Positions 52,580-59,826 of a stretch of DNA of 64,000 bases are shown in pieces. This DNA is from JADKFD01 sp050250665 (GTDB taxonomy: Bacteria; Pseudomonadota; Gammaproteobacteria; Xanthomonadales; SZUA-5). A program made the position numbers and the translations under genes. The notes below the pieces were generated by a model. That model saw only the letters and a program-made list of their open reading frames with translations, was not told where the DNA came from and did not search any database. The stretch is taken from NCBI GenBank assembly GCA_050250665.1, contig JBFWOF010000012.1, positions 1 through 64,000 of the forward strand. Direction: 5' to 3'. How positions within the stretch are numbered: the stretch's first letter is position 1; the number at the start of each line of letters is the position of its first letter.

Positions 52580-53620
52580 ATGCCAGTTCAGCTCCGACGA
52601 CACGCAGTGCAGGCGCTGATCTGGTGCGGATTTGCGGCCCTGATGGTGTTTCTCAGCCGCAGCGTCGGCCAGTACAGTTCGGCCGCGGCCTTCATCGCCG
52701 TGGCCGTGGCTGCGGGCCTGTGGGCGTGCAGCGAAGTGCTGCGCGCTCTGGCGCTGCGACGCGGATGGCTGGCACTGACCGGGGTCGAGCTGGCCTGGCG
52801 CGTGATTCTGGCCGTGCTGGCGCTGCCGGTACTTCTGCAAGCCTTGTTGTTCCTTGCGCTCAGCGCCGGCCAGGTTTCGGGCCTGATCGAACTGCCCGGC
52901 AATCGGACCAACTACACGCCGGGGCTCACCTTTCTGTACTGGCTCAACAGTGTCATGCCGCTGGCCATCTGGGCGGCAGCCTGGGTCAGCATCCAGGCAT
53001 TGCGCCGCTACCGCCTGGGCGAAATCCAGCGACTGCGGGCCGAAGCCACCCACAGCGCCCTGGAACTGGACGCCTTGCGGGCGCGGCTGAACCCACATTT
53101 CATCTTCAATGCCCTGAACAATCTGCGGGCGATGATCAACGAAGACACCGATCGCGCTCGCGCCATGGTCACGCAACTGTCCAACACCTTGCGCCACGCA
53201 CTGGACCATGGCCAGGCACCGAGCGTTCGCTTGCAGCGCGAACTGGAAGTGGTCGACGACTACCTGGCGATTGAACAGGTGCACTACGAGGAACGTCTGC
53301 AGGTCGAGCGCGACATCGATGCAGCAACCCTCGGCGCCAAGCTGCCGCCGATGTTGTTGCAGTTGCTGGTCGAGAACGCCATCAAACATGGCATCGCACG
53401 CACACCCGGCGGCGGCCGTTTGCGGATCCGCTCGCAGCTGGATGCAGGCACGCTGCGATTGCAGGTCTGCAACCCGGGCCAGATCAACCCCGCGAGCCGC
53501 GGCCACGGGGTGGGACTGGCCTATTTGCGGGCGCGGCTGGCACAGGGTCTGCCCGGCAGCCGGTTCACACTGGAACAGGATGGCGATCAGGTCCGGGCGC
53601 TATTGGAGATTCGGCAATGA
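52580..53620 (+). CDS. LytS/YehU-type sensor histidine kinase
   Basis: A 346-residue inner-membrane kinase. About four helices occupy residues 8-130 (LIWCGFAALMVFLSRSVG, AAAFIAVAVAAGLWAC, VILAVLALPVLLQALLFLAL, LAIWAAAWVSIQALR). The His-kinase region has LNPHFIFNALNNLRAM, the phospho-acceptor motif of the LytS/His_kinase family, followed by a HATPase domain (LLVENAIKHGI, GHGVGLAYLRARL). The ATG at 52580 is preferred over a GTG 12 bases upstream. It overlaps the regulator by four bases (ATGA), so the two are a two-component pair. Confidence 0.92.
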   Translation: MPVQLRRHAVQALIWCGFAALMVFLSRSVGQYSSAAAFIAVAVAAGLWACSEVLRALALRRGWLALTGVELAWRVILAVLALPVLLQALLFLALSAGQVSGLIELPGNRTNYTPGLTFLYWLNSVMPLAIWAAAWVSIQALRRYRLGEIQRLRAEATHSALELDALRARLNPHFIFNALNNLRAMINEDTDRARAMVTQLSNTLRHALDHGQAPSVRLQRELEVVDDYLAIEQVHYEERLQVERDIDAATLGAKLPPMLLQLLVENAIKHGIARTPGGGRLRIRSQLDAGTLRLQVCNPGQINPASRGHGVGLAYLRARLAQGLPGSRFTLEQDGDQVRALLEIRQ

Positions 53621-54342
53621 TCAGGCTGCTGATCATCGATGACACCCGTCTCGCGCGGCAGGAACTGAAGACCCTGCTGTCTGCGCATGCCGATGTGAGC
53701 ATCGTTGGCGAAGCCGATGATCTGCCCAGCGCACGTCAGGCCATCGACATGCTGCAGCCGCAACTGTTGCTGCTGGATATCCAGCTGCCTTCGGGCACCG
53801 GATTCGATCTGCTGGAGTCGCTGGATCCGTTGCCACTGGTGATCTTCACCACGGCCTACGATCAATATGCCGTGCGCGCCTTCGAGACCAGTGCGCTGGA
53901 TTATCTGGTCAAGCCGGTAGCACCCGAGCGGCTCAGTGCCGCACTTGACCGCGCCCGAACGCGCTTGCTTGCAAGTCACTGTCACGACAGCGACACCCGG
54001 CCGCGACTCGGTGCCGATGACACAGTATTCCTGCGCGAGGGTGAACGTTGCTGGTTCGTCGCCCTCAAGGACATCAGCCACATTGAAGTTGACGGCAACT
54101 ACGCCCGCGTGCACTTCCGCGACGGCCGCGCCACGTTGGCACGGAGCCTGAGCGCCCTGGAATCGCGCCTCGACCCGAATCTGTTCTTGCGCGCCAATCG
54201 GAACACACTGGTCAACTTGCGCGCCATCGCCAGCATCGATCCCTGGATCAACGACGGCTATCAGCTGAAACTGCGCAATGGCAGCGAAATTGAAGTCTCA
54301 CGACGGCAGGCTCGCGAACTGCGAGAGCGGCTGTCGCTTTGA
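53617..54342 (+). CDS. LytTR-family response regulator
   Basis: A 241-residue protein. The receiver domain (1-120) has the acidic pair D8-D9, the phospho-acceptor Asp54 in LLLDIQLPSG, a Thr in FTTAYDQYAVRAF and the Lys of YLVKPV. A LytTR DNA-binding domain follows at about residues 140-241 (IEVDGNYARVHF, LARSLSALESRLDPNLFLRANRNTLVN). It acts with the kinase just upstream. LytTR proteins usually bind direct repeats; no such pair was found in the immediate neighbourhood. Confidence 0.94.
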   Translation: MIRLLIIDDTRLARQELKTLLSAHADVSIVGEADDLPSARQAIDMLQPQLLLLDIQLPSGTGFDLLESLDPLPLVIFTTAYDQYAVRAFETSALDYLVKPVAPERLSAALDRARTRLLASHCHDSDTRPRLGADDTVFLREGERCWFVALKDISHIEVDGNYARVHFRDGRATLARSLSALESRLDPNLFLRANRNTLVNLRAIASIDPWINDGYQLKLRNGSEIEVSRRQARELRERLSL

Positions 54343-54684
54343 ACCACATTCCTTGAGCTCTCCGTGAATCGGCATCGTAAGTCCTTGATTCGTCTTTGCG
54401 AGGAACGAAGTGACGAAGCAATCCAGTGCTCTTGAAACTGTGCTTCTGGATTGCTTCGCTGCGCTCGCAATGACGCCGGTTCAAGGTCACCGCACAGTTT
54501 TTGGTGAAGCAGGCGGCTCTCAAGAAACCAATGCCGTAATTCTTTGATTTGGCTTTATGAGTCCTTCTCCCCGCTTGCGGGGAGAAGGTGGGTCCGAAGG
54601 ACCCGGATGAGGGGCGGCACGAACCAAGCGAACGCTCCGTTGGCGCCGCCCCTTGTCGCTTTCGGCGACATCCTCTCCCAAGTC
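54343..54684. repeat. Intergenic repeats, no gene
   Basis: 54391-54478 is a second copy of the CATTGCGAGG...AATGACG inverted repeat at 46823. 54560-54680 holds the hairpin CTCCCCGCTTGCGGGGAG followed by 'ggtgggtccgaaggacccgg', a string common in many proteobacterial intergenic regions. Confidence 0.8.
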
Positions 54685-56163
54685 TCAATCAAACCAGGTC
54701 AGGCTGACATCGCTGGGTACGCTGGGAAAGCGCAGCGGGTTGCCACTGACATTGATGTAGGCCTCGACCGTGTGGGTACCGACCGACAGCGGCCCGGTCG
54801 CCGTTCCCGGGGCGCTCAGATACGAGGCGCTGAGCGTGCGACTGGCCTGTCCGGCGCCCACCGCCAGTTGCTGCAGGCCCAGCGCACTGACCGGCTGGCC
54901 ATCGACCTTGATGCCCAGGATCACGGTGGCAAAACCGTCGTCATTGCCCGCCTGGATGCGGGTGCGGGCGTTGAACAGCACGATGCCATCGTGGCCCACC
55001 GGAATCTGCACCTGGGCGCTGCCGATGACCACATCGGTACCGGCCTGCGGGCAACCGGCCTGGCCCAGGGTCGTGGCCACACAACGCCAGGTGTAGGTGG
55101 CGCATGCAGTCTCGGGACCGGAAACGGCAGCGCCGGTCACGGCGCCGGCGCTGGCCGTGAGCATGCGCGCGCTGCCCAGCCCCCAGCACACGCCGTTCTC
55201 GTGCGCACCGCTGGGAGAACCGGCCTGATCGCTGCCGAAGGCCAGCTCGCTGCCGACCAGACTGAGACTGCGCTGCTGACCGATACCGAGCCGATGCACG
55301 CCGTGGAGCATCATCCCGGCCTGCAACTCGGCATCGGGATGCAGATCGTTGACGCTCCACGATGCGCTGTGGGTGCTCTGGCACAGGCCGTCGGCGTACA
55401 GCCCGAGCAGGGCATCGCCGAAGCCATTGTCGATGCCGCTGTTGCACAGGTAGTAGCCGCGCCCCGAAGCCAGGGTGATGGCGTCGACCGGACGACCACT
55501 GGCATTGTGCACGCTGTAGCCCAGCAGGGGCAGCACCGGCCGGTTCATATCGCCCTCGCGCACATCGATCCCCTGCGCCGGGGCGTAGGTGGTGAGATTG
55601 ATCGGCGGACTATGCCCCGGCAAGGCAGCATGGCTGATCTGCGACAGCGGCTGCACCAGAATCGAAAGCGCGCTGGCCGAGCCGACGCTGAAGCGTCCCG
55701 GGCGCGTGGGATGGGCACTGGCGATGAGTTCGATGGTGTGAGGCCCTGCTGCCAACCGGGCATCGGCCAGCACGTTGAAGCCATGCATCACCGGATGTGC
55801 GGACGATCCCCAGTCGGTGATGGCAATCGAGCTCGCAGACTCGTCGCCATCGATGCGGATGCGCACCGAACCGGCCGGTGCGTCGATCGGGAAATAGCGG
55901 CCATCGGCGACCGCCTGCACCTGGGCCGGAGCGGCCAGGCTGAAGCTGCGAGTGAGCACCATCTGCGGCGCCGTGCCGTTGATGGTCAGATCCGCACCCA
56001 GTTTTTGAAAACTCGATTGCGCCCGGGCACAACTCTCGAAGCTGTCGGCGCGGATGACCTCGCTGGAGCTGAGTGGACAGGCAGCTGCCGACACCGCGGC
56101 CAGCAGCCCGCACAGCATCAGGGGGCCGATCTGAAAGCGCAGGCAATGAGTCATGTCGCGCAT
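54685..56163 (-). CDS. Secreted beta-rich protein of unknown function
   Basis: A 492-residue protein. A signal peptide (residues about 1-30, ending VSAAAC) precedes a Ser/Ala/Gly-rich, mainly beta body with an even spread of Cys (ADSFESCA, YLCNSGIDNGF, CQSTHSASW, CATYTWRCVATTLGQAGC). The paired Cys suggest periplasmic or extracellular disulfides. No domain is recognised. Just after the signal peptide, VIRADSFESC resembles the F-x-x-G-F-E tails of two other secreted proteins in the window, though here it is N-terminal. An ATG at 56154 is an alternative start. Confidence 0.65.
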   Translation of the reverse strand: MRDMTHCLRFQIGPLMLCGLLAAVSAAACPLSSSEVIRADSFESCARAQSSFQKLGADLTINGTAPQMVLTRSFSLAAPAQVQAVADGRYFPIDAPAGSVRIRIDGDESASSIAITDWGSSAHPVMHGFNVLADARLAAGPHTIELIASAHPTRPGRFSVGSASALSILVQPLSQISHAALPGHSPPINLTTYAPAQGIDVREGDMNRPVLPLLGYSVHNASGRPVDAITLASGRGYYLCNSGIDNGFGDALLGLYADGLCQSTHSASWSVNDLHPDAELQAGMMLHGVHRLGIGQQRSLSLVGSELAFGSDQAGSPSGAHENGVCWGLGSARMLTASAGAVTGAAVSGPETACATYTWRCVATTLGQAGCPQAGTDVVIGSAQVQIPVGHDGIVLFNARTRIQAGNDDGFATVILGIKVDGQPVSALGLQQLAVGAGQASRTLSASYLSAPGTATGPLSVGTHTVEAYINVSGNPLRFPSVPSDVSLTWFD

Positions 56164-56268
56164 CCTATCGCAGCGTGGTTGAGGCAAAGGTCAAGGGCAA
56201 GGCGCCAGTCCAGGCAGCGTGCGGGTTCCATCGAGGCTTGCTTCGGGTAGAGAGGCAGCTTTGCGCTC

Positions 56269-56340
56269 TTGTAGGTCCAGACTTGTCTGGACGCTCCTGG
56301 CGCTTCCCACCCAGACGCGTTCGGACAAGTCCGAACCCAC
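56269..56340. repeat. Paired palindromes GTCCAGACTTGTCTGGAC and GTTCGGACAAGTCCGAAC
   Basis: Two perfect 18-base palindromes with the form G(T)xCxGACnnGTCxGxAC lie about 45 bases apart. Related copies are found near 33697 and 41911. They lie between two genes on the minus strand and could form stem-loops in the transcript. Confidence 0.75.
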
Positions 56341-56371
56341 TACAGCAAGGAGAGGAGCAGCAAGCCCCGCG

Positions 56372-57055
56372 CTACAACGGCGGCGGGCCCCAGACGCTGA
56401 TGGCCCACACCGCAGCGGCGCACAGGGCAAACAAGACCAGTGCCAGCCACGGTGAACGCCAGCGGGCGTCCTGGCCGTCGTTGCGCTGCTTGTGGCCGGT
56501 CAGCATCGGCTGCACCAGATCCTCGTGCTTGACCAGCCGGTAGACGCTGATCGCTGCCAGATGCAGCACGATCATCAGCAACAAGAGCTTCTGCCCCAGA
56601 TGGTGCCAGTCGGTCCAGTCAGCGCTGGCCGAGGTCGATATGCGCTCCGACAAGGGCCCGAACGCCTGGATTTCGTCATTGCTGAACAAGCCGCTGACCG
56701 CCTGCGCCAGCATCAGCAGCAGCATCGCCAGCACCGCCAGTGCACCCAGCGGGTTGTGACCCAAGGCCGGGCGGTAATCGGCCCTGCCCCAGGATTCCAG
56801 ATAATGCAGAATGGCTCTGGGTCCGCGCACGAAATCGGAAAATCGGGCGTGTTCGCTGCCGACCACACCCCAGATCAGGCGGAACAGGATCAGCGCCAGG
56901 GCGGCGTAGCCGAAGCGGAAATGCCAGTCCATGCTCAGCCAGCCGTATTCGCCGGTGGCGTACAGGGCCAGAATGCAGAGTACCAGCGCCCAGTGAGTGA
57001 GGCGCACGGGCCAGTCCCAGATGCGGATGCGCCGTGGCTGCTGCTCAGTGCTCAT
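56372..57055 (-). CDS. Cytochrome b561-family diheme protein
   Basis: A 227-residue inner-membrane protein. Four main helices contain the heme-ligand His residues: RLTHWALVLCILALYATG, MDWHFRFGYAALALILFRLIW, NPLGALAVLAMLLLMLAQAVSG and WHHLGQKLLLLMIVLHLAAISVY; a fifth helix ends the protein. It has the cytochrome b561/Ni-Fe-hydrogenase b-subunit pattern. It probably passes electrons from a quinol or cytochrome partner. It overlaps the MurD stop by four bases (ATGA), an unexpected operon partner. Confidence 0.88.
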   Translation of the reverse strand: MSTEQQPRRIRIWDWPVRLTHWALVLCILALYATGEYGWLSMDWHFRFGYAALALILFRLIWGVVGSEHARFSDFVRGPRAILHYLESWGRADYRPALGHNPLGALAVLAMLLLMLAQAVSGLFSNDEIQAFGPLSERISTSASADWTDWHHLGQKLLLLMIVLHLAAISVYRLVKHEDLVQPMLTGHKQRNDGQDARWRSPWLALVLFALCAAAVWAISVWGPPPL

Positions 57056-58449
57056 AGGCCGATGCCCTCGATGCGTTCGTCGCGCACTTCGAATCCTGCC
57101 AGCTCGGCGAAATGCCGACCACGCTCGGAATAATCGCGGAACTGATCGAAGCTGGGCGCACCCGGCGACAGCAACACCACGCCGCCGGCAGGCACCATCT
57201 GCGTGGCTGCCGCCACCGCGGCTTCCAGATCCTCGACCAGCTTCAACTGGGGTCGACGATCACCCAGCGGGGCAATGGCCTCTTCGATCTGGGCGTGGAT
57301 GCGGGCACCGTTCTGCCCCTGGGCAACAATGCCAGCCGGGGCCTCGACGCTGATGGCGCGGGCGAACTCGCCCCAGTCCAGACCGCGGTCAAAGCCGCCC
57401 ACGATGACCACCGTGGGCCTGGGCGCCAGGCTGCTCAGCGCCGCCAGCGTCGCTTCGGGAGTGGTGGCGATGCTGTCATCGACGAAACGGATGCCATCGC
57501 GCGTGCCGACATCGGCCAGCCGGTGCGGCAGCGGCTTGAAATCACGCACCGCCTGCAGCAACTGCCGCGGATCGTGACCAAAGGCCTCGACCATGGTGAA
57601 AGCGGCGGCCACATTGCTGGCGTTGTGGGCACCGGCCAGATGGGTGTCGGACAGATCGATCACATGCTCTTCGTCGTGCCACACCGAGGCGCCACGGGCA
57701 TGCCAGAAGCCGCGATGATTGAACAGCGTGCGCCGTTCGACGCCCTCCACATGCGCCATCAGCCGCGCATCGGCCGCGTTCAGCACCGCCAGATCGGCGT
57801 GTCCGTCGCTGATCACCTTGAGCTTGTCGCGATAATAGGTTTCCTCGTCGCCGTGCCAGTCCAGGTGTTCCGGCGACAGGTTGAGTACCGCAGCGATCGC
57901 CGGATGGCCGATGAAATCGGCCGCCTGATAACTGGACAGCTCGATCACCCAGTAGTCCGGTTCCGGATCCGGCTCCATGACATCCAGCAGCGGCAGTCCG
58001 ATATTGCCGGCCAGCACCACCTTGGCCCCGGTGGCGCGCAGCAAGGCGGCGGTCAGCGCACTGGTGGTGCTCTTGCCCTTGGTGCCGGTGATGACGATAG
58101 TCTTGTCGTGGCGATGCTGGGCAAACCACATGGACGTGCCGGAAATGAAGCGGGTGCCGCGAAAATGCGCCCACTCCATCGCCCGCGTGTGGCGATAGGG
58201 ACTGATGCCCGGCGACTTGATGACGATCTGATAGGGACCGAAGGTGCCGGCCTGGATCTCCTCGGCCACCACCTCGATCTTGGGGTCGCCAGAGAAATCC
58301 CAGGATGCGGCTTCTTCCGGCGTCAGAATGATGCCGATCTTCTTCTCAGGGAAGATCGAGCGCAGGAAGCGCAGCGCCGCCTGGCCTTCCTGACCAAAAC
58401 CCCAGATGGCGACCTTGCGCAAGGTGAAAGCTTCGAGGCTGATATGCAT
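57052..58449 (-). CDS. murD: UDP-N-acetylmuramoyl-L-alanine glutamate ligase, MurD2-like
   Basis: A 465-residue Mur ligase. The N-terminal Rossmann motif reads VAIWGFGQEGQAALRFL, the ATP loop GTKGKSTTSALTAALL, followed by NIGLPLLDV, NLSPEHLDWHG, HNASNVAAAFTM and DSIATTPEATLAAL. Mur ligases add amino acids to UDP-MurNAc in the cytosol. Canonical MurD lies in the dcw cluster; this one lies alone with a cytochrome gene, and WGFGQEG resembles the MurD2 of xanthomonads, which adds L-Glu and relies on the MurL epimerase. No murL is seen in the window. The start at 58449 has only a weak upstream site. Confidence 0.85.
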   Translation of the reverse strand: MHISLEAFTLRKVAIWGFGQEGQAALRFLRSIFPEKKIGIILTPEEAASWDFSGDPKIEVVAEEIQAGTFGPYQIVIKSPGISPYRHTRAMEWAHFRGTRFISGTSMWFAQHRHDKTIVITGTKGKSTTSALTAALLRATGAKVVLAGNIGLPLLDVMEPDPEPDYWVIELSSYQAADFIGHPAIAAVLNLSPEHLDWHGDEETYYRDKLKVISDGHADLAVLNAADARLMAHVEGVERRTLFNHRGFWHARGASVWHDEEHVIDLSDTHLAGAHNASNVAAAFTMVEAFGHDPRQLLQAVRDFKPLPHRLADVGTRDGIRFVDDSIATTPEATLAALSSLAPRPTVVIVGGFDRGLDWGEFARAISVEAPAGIVAQGQNGARIHAQIEEAIAPLGDRRPQLKLVEDLEAAVAAATQMVPAGGVVLLSPGAPSFDQFRDYSERGRHFAELAGFEVRDERIEGIGL

Positions 58450-58561
58450 GATCGATGGCGTGAGTAGCGATGCCCCGGATGATGCGGGCGCGAGCGTGAA
58501 GTTGCACTGGCTGGGGCGAGCGGGGCTCCAGACGCGCCTGTCCACAGGTCAGAAGCCGGTC

Positions 58562-58927
58562 TCAGTCGAAGGCCGATTCGCGCTCGATCGGCATTTCGCA
58601 ATACAGACAGGCGGCGTGACGTCCGTTGTTGTTACGGCCGCAGGAGCCGCACACCACCACCTTCGAGCGGACGCGTCCGTCCCGTTGCCCGTCCTGCAGG
58701 TCCACCTCTTCCATGCGCTTGATCAGATCGTGTTCGGTCAGCCCGCTGGCGTCCTGCAGCAGCGACCACATCGAGCGGCACACCAGCGACAAGCGATCCA
58801 CCTCCTGCTGCAGACGCTGCATCTCCGAGCGAGTCTGCTCGGCACCGGCCTTGGCGTGGGAAACACCGGCAGCGAGGTTTTCATCCCGCTTGTACTGATG
58901 AGCGTCAACGAGCCAGTCTATGGGCAT
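58562..58927 (-). CDS. Coiled-coil plus zinc-ribbon protein, paralog 1
   Basis: A 121-residue protein. Residues 20-60 form a coiled coil (AKAGAEQTRSEMQRLQQEV, with LSLVCRSMWSLLQDASGLTEHDL after it). A zinc ribbon, CGSCGR...CLYC, lies near the C-terminus, and the protein ends ESAFD. It is clearly homologous to the 59077-59409 product, especially in 'DRLSLVCR.M.SLLQ...GLTE.DL..R..E.D.QDGQ' and the C-terminal CLYC. Function is unknown. No signal peptide is visible. Confidence 0.75.
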   Translation of the reverse strand: MPIDWLVDAHQYKRDENLAAGVSHAKAGAEQTRSEMQRLQQEVDRLSLVCRSMWSLLQDASGLTEHDLIKRMEEVDLQDGQRDGRVRSKVVVCGSCGRNNNGRHAACLYCEMPIERESAFD

Positions 58928-59076
58928 GGGGTGGCATCCTGGGATCGAAATCTGGTCACCACATAGAACACGCGGACGGGCCAGAGTTCAAGGGTGTGAG
59001 GGCACTCAGGCGCCGCGATTGGCCGAGCGCTCGACTCGCGCAGACTGTGGGAGCGGCTTCAGCCGCGAACTGCAAG

Positions 59077-59409
59077 TCAGTCAAAAGCCGAAAGGCGTTC
59101 AAGCGGATGCTGGCAATACAGGCAAAAGCGCTGCCTTGGGCCACAGGTTCGGCCGCACTCCGGGCAGGGTCGAACGGCGGCACGAACCCGCCCGCTCGAT
59201 TGACCATCCTGGGCGTCGATCTCGTCCACGCGACGCAACAGATCCTGCTCGGTGAGCCCTTGGCTCTCCTGCAGCAGGGAATACATCGCCCTGCACACCA
59301 GCGACAGCCGATCCAGATCGATCCGCAGGCGCTCGAGTTCGCTGTTGGCGCGGCGTAGATCGGCTTTGGCGTTGGACAGCTCACGGCTGTCCTCAGGTTT
59401 GAAGTCCAT
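59077..59409 (-). CDS. Coiled-coil plus zinc-ribbon protein, paralog 2
   Basis: A 110-residue protein with the same layout as the previous gene: an N-terminal coiled coil (SNAKADLRRANSELERLRIDL), the shared DRLSLVCRAMYSLLQESQGL, then CPECGRTCGPRQRFCLYC and LSAFD at the end. The pair likely arose by tandem duplication; about 150 bases, including a REP fragment (59046-59068), separate them. It is divergent from the O-GlcNAc-transferase-like gene, with a repeat-containing interval between. Function is unknown. Confidence 0.75.
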   Translation of the reverse strand: MDFKPEDSRELSNAKADLRRANSELERLRIDLDRLSLVCRAMYSLLQESQGLTEQDLLRRVDEIDAQDGQSSGRVRAAVRPCPECGRTCGPRQRFCLYCQHPLERLSAFD

Positions 59410-59826
59410 GGCTCAAGGATCACGCCGGCAGGAAAGATTCGAATGCTAGCAAGCTGGCGGCTTGGCGCAGCCCGAAGTGCGCGCAGCGCTCTACGGGCAG
59501 TGATGCGACAAAGTCGGCTGGCGGCAAAAGCTTCAACACAGAGAACGCAGAGGGCGCACGGAGAACACGGAGAAAGGCCTCTTGACGGCCGATCTGCTTC
59601 TCTCCGCGTTCTCTGCGCCGCTCTGCGTTCTCCGCGTTCCGCTTCTGGCAACAGAACCCGGCGAGCCCCGATCTTCGCCACGGCAGCGCGACACCGCGGT
59701 CGCGACGCAAGCTCGCTCCTGCCTGGGTACCGCACTCCGAGGTCATGTGGCACCCATCGGCGCTGCCCCAATCATTTATCCTGCGCCATACCCAGAGCCA
59801 CCCGACTGAACAGGGCAACTTTCCGA
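59410..59826. repeat. Intergenic region with two repeat types
   Basis: 59467-59507 is a partial copy of the 8471-type element (GCCCGAAGTGCGCGCAGCGC). 59534-59650 has a loose inverted repeat of CACAGAGAACGCAGAGG and CTCCGCGTTCTCTGCG, a motif seen in many bacterial intergenic regions. A TATCCT box at about 59777 could be a -10 for the next gene. No coding evidence was seen. Confidence 0.7.

Noticed and set aside
54544..56250. A 568-codon plus-strand frame opposite the secreted protein gene
   Set aside because: It is Ala/Gly/Arg-rich with no signal or domain, whereas the minus strand has a signal peptide and conserved-looking Cys pairs.
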